Positions 10,515 to 21,126 of a DNA stretch of 64,000 nucleotides are shown piece after piece (within the stretch, counting starts at the first letter, position 1; every line of letters begins with the position of its first letter). A program made the position numbers and the translations under genes. The stretch covers positions 62,001 to 126,000 of the forward strand of contig JALLLS010000089.1 of NCBI GenBank assembly GCA_025094145.1, in the 5' to 3' direction. This DNA comes from Spinellus fusiger (Eukaryota; Mucoromycota; Mucoromycetes; Mucorales; Phycomycetaceae). The notes below the pieces were generated by a model. The model searched no databases. It saw nothing but the letters and a program-made list of their open reading frames with translations, and was not told where the DNA came from.

Positions 10515-13373
10515 ATGGAGAACATCATTGAGTTGATCAACAGAATACAAGATGTTTTCTCGACTGTGGGTAGTAATGAAAGCCTTGATCTCCCTCAGAT
10601 TATTACTGTGGGCGAGCAGAGTTCAGGAAAATCCTCCGTACTAGAGAATATTGTTCAGCGCGACTTTTTACCCCGTGGAAGTGGTATTGTCACTCGAAGA
10701 CCTCTTGTTCTGCAACTTATCACACTACGTGCGGATGCCTTGGAGTCTGACTATGCGGAATTCTTGCATGTGCCTGAAAAGAAGTTTTATGATTTTAACA
10801 GCGTACGACTTGAGATTGAACAAGAGACAGCTAGAATTGCTGGACATAACAAGGGAATCTCTCGTCAGCCAATCCATCTCAAGATCTATTCAAAGAATGT
10901 CCTTCATCTTACTCTTGTGGATTTACCGGGATTAACAAAGGTAGGTTAAAAAGTATAAGTAGATTAAGAAGTGGGAAGTGAGTACTAATGGCTATGGACA
11001 TTAGATCGCTATTGGTAGGCAAGCATAGTAGGGGTAGTCTATGTAGGATGTAGCGTACTGACTATTCTATAAAGGAGATCAGCCTGATGATATTGAAAAA
11101 CAGACTCGACAGCTCATTCTGGACTATATCTCCAAACCCAACAGGTAATCCATACTATTTGCAGAACAAAAAGACTAAGCCTACCCACACTCTCCTAGTA
11201 TTATTCTTGCTGTGTGTCCTGCTAACTCTGATATTGCCAACTCAGACAGCTTGGAGCTAGCAAGAGTTGTGGATCCAGCTGGTAAGAGAAAAGAATGGCT
11301 ACAGAAAGATGACTTTTGCTTATACATTGCTATAGGAAAACGCACCATTGGCGTTGTCACTAAACTAGATCTTATGGATGCAGGCACACATGCATTGGAC
11401 ATACTGACAGGAAAACTATTCTCACTAAGACTTGGGTTTGTGGGTCTTGTCAACCGAAGTCAACAAGACATTCTCACCAACAAACCCATGGTAGAAGCAA
11501 TGAAGGCTGAAAAGCAATTCTTCCTTCGGCATCCTGCTTATCAGAGTATTGTTCATCATTCAGGAACACCTTATCTAACACAACAGCTTAATGCGGTGAG
11601 TAGCATTTGCTAGGTGTTGTTGGGAAATTGGGTCTGAACTTGCTAACTAGAGCCTATCCGCTGCTGATTCAGATTCTTGTAAAGCATATCCGTGATAAAC
11701 TACCTGATCTGCGCTCGAAGCTTAGTACGATGGTTGGACAGACTCAACAAGAGTTGATACAGTATGGCAATCCAGTGGTAGTGGATAAGATTAACAGTGT
11801 AAGTGATTGTCTTGATAATGTATTATTTAAAAAGAAAAACAATATCTTTGTTTTATTATAGGGATCCTTGATTCTGAGGCTTCTTACCATGTTCTCTACA
11901 GAATTCGTAGCCTCCATTGATGGTACTTCTTCAGAAGTATCAACCAAAGAACTGTAAGCTATAGTGTGTAATGTGTAATGTGCAGTGTGCAGTGTGCTTG
12001 CTTGTGTACTAACACAGCGATAAAGATCGGGTGGAGCAAGGATTTATTATATCTTCAACAATATATTTGGTCATGCACTAGATGCCATTGTTCCCTGTGC
12101 AAATCTCACCAACGAGGATATCCGTATTGCTATAAGGAACTCTACTGGACCAAGATGTTCTCTGTTTATTCCTGAACTTGCCTTTGATCTGCTTGTGCGC
12201 CCACAGATAAGACTGTTGGAGGCACCCAGCCTAAAATGTGTTCAATTGGCCTTTGAAGAGCTTTCCAAGATATGTCATACATGTGGTAATAAGGTACAAT
12301 GCACTCTACTCATGGATTCATGGCTTCAAAGATACTCACACTCTCTTCTTCTTTTCTGTCTTAGGAACTATTACGCTTTCCCAAACTTCATGTCAAATTG
12401 ATCGAAGTGGTGTCTAGTCTACTACATGAACGTCTTTTACCTACTTCCGCCTATGTCGAAAGCCTTATTGCCACCCAATGTGCCTATATTAACATCAACC
12501 ACCCAGACTTCTTGGGAGCAAGTGGTGCCATGGCTGCTATTGATAAGCGAATGAAAAAACAGCCAAAGAAGAAACAGGTAAAATAGAATAAAAAGGAAGA
12601 GGTGCAAGTCCTTCATCGCTGATCCTCCTTACAATAGTCTTATGCTCTTCTTCAGGTTGCCTCAGAAGTCTCTCATACAAGGCACAGAGAACGTGCTTCT
12701 TCTGTTGCTTCTGTACAATCCATGTCTCCTCCAAAAGATACATTTTTAAACCATTTCTTTAGTAGTGTATTAAAAACAGAACGCACGACATTTGGTATTC
12801 AGCATAAAAGTCCCGTTGAACAACCACACCCCTTCTCTGGCTACTCATCACAGCCTTCCCAAGGAGAAGAAGAAGAGGATGACAATTCTGATAGTCTGGC
12901 ACCTCATCATGTAAGACTTATGAATACAAAACACACATGAGTAACATGGTTATAATAGATCACCTCGGTAGAAGACAGTGAGTCTGTGTCTGCTAATCGA
13001 TTATCCCACTCGGAGGATTTGGAAATAGAACTTATACGTAAAGTATCTCGGCTTCTTCTTTCTTTTTTCTTCTTACTTACCAGAAATATGTTTCTTGTGG
13101 ACATTATCTTTTTTTATAGGAAGATTAGTTACTTCTTATTTTAACATTGTACGCAAATCTATTCAAGACTTAGTACCCAAGGCCATTATGCATCTTCTTG
13201 TCAACTTCACAAGAGAGACGGTACAAAACAGACTCGTATCACACCTCTACAGTGAAAGTCTATTTGCTACATTGCTTAGAGAAGATCCTGCCATTGAGGC
13301 AGAGCGGGTACGGTGCAAGGCCATGTTGGATGTGTATAAAAAGGCATTTACTATTGTGAATGATGCCATGTAA
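10515..13373 (+). CDS. DNM1: Dynamin-related GTPase, mitochondrial/peroxisomal fission
   Basis: Dnm1-type dynamins assemble on mitochondria and peroxisomes and drive their division. Twelve exons: 10515-10940, 11005-11014, 11075-11144, 11199-11281, 11336-11595, 11673-11798, 11862-11953, 12026-12293, 12365-12577, 12656-12910, 12959-13037 and 13120-13373; 711 residues. GTPase motifs: GEQSSGKSS (P-loop, about residues 33-41), the switch Thr in [21 protein letters not shown], and [22 protein letters not shown] and GGARIYYIF are Dnm1-like rather than Vps1-like. A disordered insert follows the stalk (exons 10-11), and the GTPase effector domain fills exon 12 (SYFNIVRK...QNRLV). Exon 2 is only 10 nt and supplies IAI plus one base between LTK and GDQP. 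Without it the reading frame fails. Confidence 0.93.
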
Positions 13374-13480
13374 GATAAATATTGGATTCATTTCTTCATA
13401 GAGTATAAACAGACATTTTTGCCTTTTTATTTTACCCTCTTGAAGATTCTAAGCATTGAAAAATAAGACAGAGAACACTA

Positions 13481-13953
13481 TTACAAGGGCGGCTTGTCCT
13501 GCAATTGCTTCAATTCGTTGCGCAGTTCATACAACTGTCCAATTTGTTCATCACTCAGTTTGTCTATTAATCGAGAATCTATTTTCTTTCCTAGTTCTTC
13601 CCTAGAAAAGGCAGCCCCATTGAATAGCGAATGATCAGCAGTAACGCTTGATCCCTTTTCAGGCACAGGGGGAAGAGACGACTTCATTGTGTCTAAATAC
13701 CTGCATAAAACTTTATATTTTGCAAGAAAAGCAAAGGATACGGTTTATCTTTATTTACTTACTCTTGCCACTGAGATACAAAGCCGACAAGGTGGGCTGG
13801 ATTCTCAACATCCTTGTGTCGTCTAAACTCTGCCTTGACGTAATCATCACCCAGAGAACGCATAGGTAAAGGAAGAGAGCGGTGGACACGAAGAATCCGG
13901 CGATAGAGTGGGACTGGAGCCAGTAATATCTTGGCTTCTTTCAGGCGCGACAT
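13481..13953 (-). CDS. SDHAF3: Succinate dehydrogenase assembly factor 3 (Acn9/SDHAF3)
   Basis: A small LYR-family mitochondrial matrix protein that helps mature the iron-sulfur subunit of complex II. Two exons: 13763-13953 and 13481-13700, joined over a 62-nt GT-AG intron; 136 residues, close to the family length. It has PLYRRILRVHR (the LYR motif, about residues 15-25), LGDDYVKAEFRRHK and FVSQWQEYLDTM, all hallmark segments. The start at 13953 was chosen because it gives the usual short leader before the LYR motif; the open frame runs further upstream without a conserved sequence. It is convergent with DNM1 (107 bp between stops) and divergent from ELG1. Confidence 0.9.
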
Positions 13954-14545
13954 GATGAGAGAGTAAGAAGAGGGGAATGTGTAAGAGAGACAAGCACTAG
14001 TACTGATACTGGTATTGGCACAGACAGATGGGACCTTGCGTGAGTGGGCCAGTATGGAAGACTCCGCACGATAAGCCACACTCTCATGCGCATGTCTGTC
14101 TGTGTCTATGTCTGTCTGTACCAGCAGAAACTCCTTTTCCTTTTTGTCATGACCATTAGAAACAGATCCATAGAAATGGAGAGTGAAGGAAATGGCTGAA
14201 ATAAACACAGCCAGTCTCAAGGGAGGAGAAACTCTATAGTTTGATAGGGCAACACTAGTGCAGTCTATACGGTCAATTTCATGCCTATTTGTATTCTTTC
14301 GGCATGAAACTTGCCTGCCAATACAAACATGCAACCAATAAAGATAAAACTGTGGAAGAAATCTCTGACTTGGCCAACAGACAAACAAACAAACAGACTT
14401 ACGCAACATGCTTATTTCCTATAAGCAAGTCTTGAACTGCGAGACTGCCTTTTTCTCTTTTTTTTTCTTTTCTTTCTTATAGCAAACTCAACCTTAATAC
14501 AAGTGGCACTTCTTACGCGACTAGAACCACAGCTTATAAGAGATT
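13954..14545. promoter_or_regulatory. Divergent intergenic region SDHAF3/ELG1
   Basis: These 592 bp separate two outward-facing start codons and must hold both promoters (inference). It is rich in GTCT/CTGT-type runs on one strand near 14090-14120. No specific factor site can be named. Confidence 0.5.
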
Positions 14546-16826
14546 ATGAAAGAAAAAAATAACATATCTCTGAAGAGATCAAGAAGCCAGCTTGGAAATA
14601 CCTTTCATCTTTTAAAGGATAAAAAATCAGAGTTACCTCTCGTACCAGAAAATACTAAGTTTATTAAGATACGAGATATTTTGAAGTCAAGACTTTCTTC
14701 AGCAGCAGCAGCAGCAACAGCAGCAGAACCAAAACAAATAAAGGCAGCAGCAGAGCCTTCTTTGAAAAAAGCAAAAACAAAACCGACAGAAGTAACTCTT
14801 TCTTATCTAGATAATGTCCAGCAAAATACAACAACATTCACCCCCAACATTTCTTATGAAAAGAAAGAAGCCTTAGTAGAGACTACTATCCACTCTCCGG
14901 AACATTTCCCGCTTTTTCATAACAAACCCTTATCGCTGTCAATTACTAAAAAAGCAAATGAAAAAGTATACAAACGTAATAGCACGCACTTAAAACAAAC
15001 CTCCTTGACAGACTATAGTAGAGTGAGTAAGGATATTGTCAGGAATGAAAGATGTACACTTAGCAATTCAGTAATCCCAAGATATAAAGAAATATCAAAG
15101 CATACTCCATTCTTATCTCTTACACGGAATCAAATTCTAGACACCTCACAGCCCAAGAACACTTGTTCTGTGATGAGTGTAAATGAAGTGATAGGTTCTA
15201 CAGTAGAAAGAATACCACTTGACACAAAGGAAACAGTGACACCTCTGCGTTATCTGTCATCAGATAGGATAAAAAAGATAACGCTCAGTCTGTATCCTTC
15301 AGCATGGAAAGTAGAGCCATGTCTTTCTCTTCTCAACAACCTTTGTTCTGATACACCCATGGATTCAAATGCACTACCCAACACCATACTTTGGACAGAA
15401 AAGTACAAGCCTAATAAGACATCTCTTTTACTGGGCAATGCAAAAGGAGCGACCTATCTTCGAGATTGGTTATGTGAACAAAAGATAGTCTCTTCTAAAA
15501 TACAGGAAGATATAAAATATCAACACACGCAGACAATTACAAGTCTAATGGATTCGGATGAAGACTTCCTTCCTACTCAACACAGCATACGCACCAACAA
15601 ACACTGCTCACCACCAAAAAGACCTATGAAAATTACGTCCAATATTCTTTTAATCGTTGGTCAGCATGGTGTTGGAAAAACAGCTTCTGTGTATGCTGCA
15701 GCAAAGGAAGCAGGCTATGATGTCTTTGAAATGCATCCCGGTATGAGACGCTCAAAAAAAGATATTATGAACATTGTGGGTGATATGACAGAGAATCATC
15801 AAGTGAAATTAAGTAAATTGTGGAAGAAAAATAAGAATAAAGAGGATTCATCCGTTGATTCATCAGAGTTGGTAGATGAAGTTTCCCTGTCAAGGAAAAA
15901 TGGTAACTATACCAACACTATTGCATCTATCAAAAGTCATTCAAACAGTGTATCAACAGATGAGTCATTGTTTGGCTTACCAGAAAGAGGAAACAGTATA
16001 AATACAACCACAAACACTTCTATTGACAAGTCTTGTACTTCAAGCACTCCTTCACATGTAGAACTGAAGTCTATCTTTTCACTCAATCCATCTAAAGTAA
16101 AGCAGAGTCTTATATTGTTGGAAGAAGTGGATGTCTTATTCGAACAAGACAGTGGCTTTTGGTCTGGAGTCATTGCACTCTCCAAGAAAAGCAAGCGTCC
16201 TATTATCATGACATGTAATGGTAAGACAAAATAAGAAAAAGAAAATTATTTAACACTGCCATTCTTTCTCTTTGAATCTACTAGACTCCACATCGGTTCC
16301 TTTTAAATCAATTTCAGTCCATAAACAGTTACTGATGAAACCACCCTCAGACAACCATTTGATCTGCTATCTTCATTTAATATGTCTTTCTGAAGGCCAC
16401 TTGGTAGAGCCTTACGATCTTGGACGTCTTGTAAAAAGCATAGGTCCTGATGTACGCCAACTTATGTGTACACTTGAGATGCTGTGTAGGCATGAAAGCA
16501 CAGTGAGTTTGAAACCCCTCAATGACGGAAGGAAATACTTTTATAAGTGGAAAAACTTGTTTGAGGATTGGTTGGGTTATCATGATAGTAAAACAATGTG
16601 TAAATGTTCTTCTCTACTGCACGACCCTCCCCATTTATATCAGAACCACCCAAACTATGATATTATGAACTATATGAAGAGTAAAATGAAGATATGTACC
16701 CCTTGCTTGGAAAACAAATACAAAGAAAATACTGATGCTAATATGAATCTTGTATCACTGCATCAGTTGATGGACTTGACAAGTGCCGTAGATACTTGGA
16801 ATAGAAATATCGACATAAAAAATTAA
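14546..16826 (+). CDS. ELG1: ELG1/ATAD5-like PCNA unloader (RFC-like large subunit)
   Basis: This family replaces Rfc1 in an alternative clamp loader that removes PCNA from chromatin after replication. Two exons: 14546-16220 and 16285-16826; 738 residues. The N-terminal 270 residues are low complexity, with a GCA-repeat coded Ala run near 14701-14735. The AAA+ part begins at ILWTEKYKP (about residue 280), then ILLIVGQHGVGKTASVYAAA (Walker A, about 370-378), YDVFEMHPGMRRS, LILLEEVDVLFEQD (Walker B-like, about 521-531) and KRPIIMTCND at the splice junction. The C-terminal part has HLICYLHLICLSEG and IGPDVRQL, as in the AAA+ lid of this family. An insert of about 120 residues separates Walker A and B. 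It is shorter than yeast or human members, mostly at the ends. The TEKYKP and FE-N/H-...RS spacing favours ELG1 over Rad24 or Ctf18. Confidence 0.82.
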
Positions 16827-17345
16827 ATTAAAAAAAGACATGAAAAACCATTTGAATGTCCTCCACCTGATATTAAATGGTCTTTCAATCGAATTCGCAA
16901 CCTCATATTTTCCCGATTTTTTATTATGAAAGATGCATAAATTTAAACATACAAAGCACTCGTTCCTTGATATATTGAAATGATGATGCCTGAATATATA
17001 GAATCCATGAAGTGATAGTTATAGTAAAGAATGACAGAGAGATTATATATACAGTTCAAAGTATTTTTATTTATGGGTGTTGATTGCTATTCGCGCATTG
17101 GGCATTTTAGCCACCCTATGAGATCGTTTGAAAAAAAAAAGAATAAACATTGAAACACTTCAAATACATAAGTGAAAAAAATAATGCAAAGAGAGAAGAG
17201 ACGGAAAGAAAAGAGAATATAAAACCTCAATGAGGGAAAAATGATGGAAAATGAGTGGAAATGATGGTAAAATGAGAATTATGAATAGACATCCAAAAGG
17301 CCATAAAGTCAGCAAGGAAACCAGGACACCAAACTTTTATATATA

Positions 17346-18712
17346 CAGTGTCCGGCAAAATAATAATAATATATTTCGTTTTCCGACCTCTATTTTGGTC
17401 AAAAAAAATCTTTTTTTTTCTTTACACATTCCTCATTTCTTCTTTTTCCGCTATATCATCTTATATGTCTAACACCACTGAAAAAACCACCAAGCCTTTT
17501 GGAACCAGAAAGAAAAATATCAACAACTTTACTTATAAACTCATTGTACACGAGGCCACTCAACATGGCACCAGCCAAGTGGAGATTGCAGCCATGTTTG
17601 GCATCAGTAATTCCATTGTCAGCCTTATCATGAAGAAGTACAGGGAAACTGGCTGCTTCAAAGCAGGGAAGAGCTCTGGGCGCAAGCCTATTCTGACGTA
17701 GAAGGACGATAGAGAGTTTTTATACGAGATGGAAAGGGATTCATTTCAGACAATAGATCAACTTTGCAAGCAGATGACCACCAAAGTGTGCATGAGCACT
17801 TTTAGAGAAATGATAAAGAGGATTGGCCTTTCTTCTTTCAGGGTTGTTAAGAAACCTTCTCTCATCATTAAATATAAGAAGTTGAGGCTTACTTGGACTA
17901 GGACCTACCTTCATTGGACAGATGAAGACTGGATGACAGTCATCTGGTCTGATGAGTCCAAGTTCCAGCTAATGAGCAACAACCACCGCAACAGGGTAGT
18001 ACGTAGGAAGAAGGAGGGATTGCTCCCAAAGAAAGTGAAGCCGATGATGAAGTTTGGTGGTGGTGGAGTGATGGTGTGGGGTTTCTTTTCTGGTGAAGGT
18101 GTTGGTAGACTTGCTGTGGTGGAGGGATCCATCAATAGTGCCAAATACACCAGTATTTTAGAAACGGCCTATTGCCCCGATATGGCTCGTCTTTCTTCAC
18201 TGAATCCAGTGGTAGGCTATGTTTTTCAAGAGGACAATGCCAGTTGCCATACTAGTAAGGAGACTAGGAGATGGAAGGATGAGAGAGGCATAGTCATGAT
18301 GGAAGGGTGGCCCTCTCAAAGCCCTGACCTGAACCCAATTGAGCATCTTTGGGAGGAACTTGAAAGAGCAGTTCGGAAGAGGATGACCCCAGCAAGCTCT
18401 CTTCAGGATCTGAAGGCTTTCCTGGTCCAGGAATGGGACAAGATCTCCAAGGAGATTACCAACAACCTCATTAACAGCATGCATCGGAGATGTAGGGCTG
18501 TTATAGAGGCCAAGGGTGGAGACACCAAATATTGAAGTCTTCCACCTAATAAATTTGTATATATTATCCTGTTGGTCTTCTTTATACTTCATCCAATTTT
18601 CAAGTCTCTACTGTGTATTTAATGCGTGTTTTTATTACAAAGAATAAGTATTTCCCTAAACAAGAATCCTATCGGAAAATGAAATAAATTATTATTTTTT
18701 TGCCTGATACTG
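17346..18712 (+). mobile_element. Tc1-like transposon, nested copy
   Basis: The left end CAGTGTCCGGCAAAATAAT and the right end (reverse complement CAGTATCAGGCAAAAAAAT) form inverted repeats flanked by TA (17344-17345, 18713-18714). The subterminal region before the right end, with GGAAATACTTATTC and TAATAAAAACAC on the minus strand, is shared with the element at 8568-9927. It sits about 10 bp inside the left arm of the RT element and is therefore younger than it. Confidence 0.88.
17465..18535 (+). pseudogene. Tc1-like transposase with one premature stop
   Basis: The frame from the ATG at 17465 is open except for one TAG at 17699-17701, after GRKPILT. It then continues in the same frame through MTTKVCMSTFREM, IWSDESKFQL (first Asp), VFQEDNASCHTS (second Asp) and SPDLNPIEHLWEE (Glu) to the stop at 18535. 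With about 356 codons it matches the intact copy at 8673-9752 in length and order. The single nonsense change suggests recent inactivation. Confidence 0.88.
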
Positions 18713-18728
18713 TATATATAATCCATCG

Positions 18729-20726
18729 GTGTTTCGTAAACTCTTAGAAAGATGTATAGCTGGGGAGCTCCTTTCGACCATGCCTGCATTGGACATGGCT
18801 CAAGGTGGATTTCGCGCTCGTCGTGGAACTCTAGACCAGGCCCTCTGTCTCCACGAACTTATGGGGTTGTACGCTGCCCAAGGATCAGGAGAGCAAGATC
18901 CAAAACCTCCAGTCGTCGTCTTCCTAGATATTAAAGCTGCATATGATAGTGTGGAACGCTCTGTCATATGGGAGTCGCTGATGCCCTTCGTGTCTCAGCC
19001 GTTGCTCTTGCTACTACAGAATTTGTTTGATGACATTGTGGTGAATGTGATTCTGAAAAATGTAGCATCCCGGGACATTGCACCTAAACGAGGAGTCTTA
19101 CAGGGTAGTATTCTTTCTCCATTTCTTTATTCTATTTTCATTGATACTCTTCCACGTTTCTTGAGGTTTGCTTCGGTATCCCCAATACTGGTTGGTATGC
19201 ACCCACCTACCATGGGACGGTCCATTAATCTCTGTGCTCGAAATCCTTTCTCTTTTGCTTCCCCACAGGCAACTGTTCACGCATTGCTTGACGGGTTACA
19301 GAATTCCCTTCACAATTCTTTTCCTACTTCTACAGTTTCGGATGACTCTTCTGAGTCGTCAGATTCCTCTTACAGTCCGTCTCATGTCACTGTTACTTGG
19401 GCTCCTGTGAATTGTTTGTTGTATGCTGATGATGTGGCTCTTATGGGCTGCCCAGAAGATATACATCGAATGCTGGCACTTGCCGAAATTCACTCGACCC
19501 TCCTTGGTTACAAATGGAGTCCCTCCAAATGTGAAGTACTCAATGCCCCGGCCAATGTGCCGTTTTACCTCTATGGCAACGAGCTTCCAACCTGTGATAC
19601 TTTCAAGTACCTTGGTATCCCCTTTTCACGTCAAGGTATTAACCAAGACGCACTTTTCTCACACTCACAAGTCAAGGCAATTGCAGTAATGCAAAAGCTG
19701 AGAGGAATGGGTGTAAACATGTATGGCTTTGGGATTACAGCAGCCCTAAGAGCGTATACTGTTTTTGTTCGGCCTATCCTTGAGTATGGGTTGGCTATTT
19801 GTAATGTCAATAGACTAGGCATTCGCCCGCTACAAATCTGTCAGTCTGCTTGTCTGAGACTTTGTCTTGCTAGATCTGCTACTGCTAGGTTTGGAACGAT
19901 CCAGGTTGCCCAATTAGCTGCCCTCCCTAACATATACTCTCGTTTTCTTTATCTGCAAGCCAAATTTGTTGAGCGCGCAGCTACCCTTCCTGAAGACACC
20001 CTCCTCTGGTGCCTTGTCCCGCAGCTTGAAGCACCCCAGAGTAAAGCCAGATGGATTAAGCTACGTGGCAATGTACTCTGGCAAAATGCTCAAAGAATAG
20101 GACGGGCTCACAACCCTCCTAAATATCCATTAAAAGTAGCTTATCTTGAACGTCTTCAAAGTGAAATTACTAGTCTAGTACGTGGCAAGAATCCGCTGGT
20201 GACGGTAGCCCGTGGACTATGTAGACCTGTTTGGGATCCAATTCTTCTACTACCGTGCACGCGCAAAGAAAGACATCGTCTACTAAAATGGAGGATTGCT
20301 TGGTTACCACCAACACCTTCAGTTCCTTGCCAATGTGGCCACCCATCTGCCAATCGGGACCACTTTCTCACTTGCACATTCGTTGACCATGAACACTCCA
20401 CGTTCTTGTTCTTCCTAGTTCCTGCACCACCACAAGATGTTCATCCAATTGACTATTATCTAAATCTTCTGCCGCGCACGGTTAAGTCTTTTGTTAAATG
20501 GCGAGACCTTTGGCCCAGTCTGTTAATACTGCTGCAAGCCATTGATCGAGCCACGTCTACTCGAGATTTTAAGGTAGAGCCATCAGCTGGTAGCCTGCTC
20601 ATTGAGGCTGCTGATGGGTGTGTTGAGCGGGAACGCCAACGCCGCCATAGAGTGCAAAGACTCCTGCAGCAACAGACGCTGTATCCTCACTTCTCCTCCG
20701 ATCTCTCCTCTACCACCCATTCTTAA
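18729..20726 (+). CDS. LINE-type reverse transcriptase, 5'-truncated ORF
   Basis: An open frame of 665 codons with no internal stop. RT blocks in order: QGGFRARRGTLDQA (about residues 25-38), FLDIKAAYDSV with the first catalytic Asp (65-75), GVLQGSILSPFLYSIFID (122-139), LLYADDVALM with the catalytic YADD (232-235), and FKYLGIPF. A C-terminal zinc-binding segment (PCQCGHPSANRDHFLTC), preceded by HRLLKWRIAWLP, is typical of non-LTR retrotransposons. The endonuclease and the first RT blocks are missing: the frame begins just after the Tc1 right end, with no ATG, so 18729 is only where it becomes readable. All visible catalytic residues are intact. Confidence 0.85.
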   Translation: MFRKLLERCIAGELLSTMPALDMAQGGFRARRGTLDQALCLHELMGLYAAQGSGEQDPKPPVVVFLDIKAAYDSVERSVIWESLMPFVSQPLLLLLQNLFDDIVVNVILKNVASRDIAPKRGVLQGSILSPFLYSIFIDTLPRFLRFASVSPILVGMHPPTMGRSINLCARNPFSFASPQATVHALLDGLQNSLHNSFPTSTVSDDSSESSDSSYSPSHVTVTWAPVNCLLYADDVALMGCPEDIHRMLALAEIHSTLLGYKWSPSKCEVLNAPANVPFYLYGNELPTCDTFKYLGIPFSRQGINQDALFSHSQVKAIAVMQKLRGMGVNMYGFGITAALRAYTVFVRPILEYGLAICNVNRLGIRPLQICQSACLRLCLARSATARFGTIQVAQLAALPNIYSRFLYLQAKFVERAATLPEDTLLWCLVPQLEAPQSKARWIKLRGNVLWQNAQRIGRAHNPPKYPLKVAYLERLQSEITSLVRGKNPLVTVARGLCRPVWDPILLLPCTRKERHRLLKWRIAWLPPTPSVPCQCGHPSANRDHFLTCTFVDHEHSTFLFFLVPAPPQDVHPIDYYLNLLPRTVKSFVKWRDLWPSLLILLQAIDRATSTRDFKVEPSAGSLLIEAADGCVERERQRRHRVQRLLQQQTLYPHFSSDLSSTTHS

Positions 20727-20846
20727 CCCGTTTAGCAAAGCCAGAAGCTGCTAGTGTAGTTGCTGTATTTGTGTCCTCAGGATTGTCCGAGTTGCTCTAA
20801 GTATCCCTCGTTGGATTTCGAATCGCCACAGGATGACGGTTATCTT

Positions 20847-21126
20847 TTTGGTGTCCTGGTTTCCTTGCTGACTTTATGGCCTTTTGGATGTCTATTCATA
20901 ATTCTCATTTTACCATCATTTCTCATTTTCCATCATTTTTCCCTCATCTGAGGTTTTGTATTTCTCGGTCCTTCTGTTTCCCATTCATTTGCATTCTTTT
21001 TTTCACTTTCGTATTTGAAGTGTTTTAATGTTTATTCTATTTTTTCAAAAGTTCTCATAGGGTGGCTAACATGCCCAATGCGCGAATAGCAATCAACACC
21101 CACAAATAAAAAAATACTTTGAACTG
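20847..21126 (+). repeat. Right arm / 3' UTR of the RT element
   Basis: This is the inverse of 17052-17333. Near its end GGGTG...CACCC (about 21058-21102) can close a stem around ATGCCCAATGCGCGAATAGC, followed by AATAAAAAAATACTTTGAAC. The same stem bases are kept in the copies at 8487 and 17052, which suggests a structured 3' RNA end used to start reverse transcription (inference). Confidence 0.7.

Larger units (their letters stand above)
17052..21126 (+). mobile_element. Reverse-transcriptase element with 280-bp inverted ends, split by a Tc1
   Basis: The left arm 17052-17333 and right arm 20847-21126 are reverse complements over about 280 bp with few differences. Both outer ends read CAGTTCAAAGTATTT from TA/TATATA flanks. 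Between them lie a nested Tc1 (17346-18712) and a 5'-incomplete RT ORF that runs toward the right arm. The right arm is the natural 3' untranslated region of the RT unit, so the left arm is an inverted second copy of that 3' end. A 71-bp copy of the same terminus lies alone at 8487-8557. It may be a LINE with twin 3' ends, or a TIR element that carries an RT. Confidence 0.75.

Noticed and set aside
13759..14409. 216-codon minus-strand frame
   Set aside because: Only its end (13763-13953) is the real SDHAF3 exon 1. The upstream part has no conserved sequence and lies in the divergent promoter region.
10515..16826. A mitochondrial gene cluster (DNM1, SDHAF3 and later PTC7)
   Set aside because: The genes differ in direction, are separated by unrelated genes and transposons, and have no shared pathway; chance is enough.
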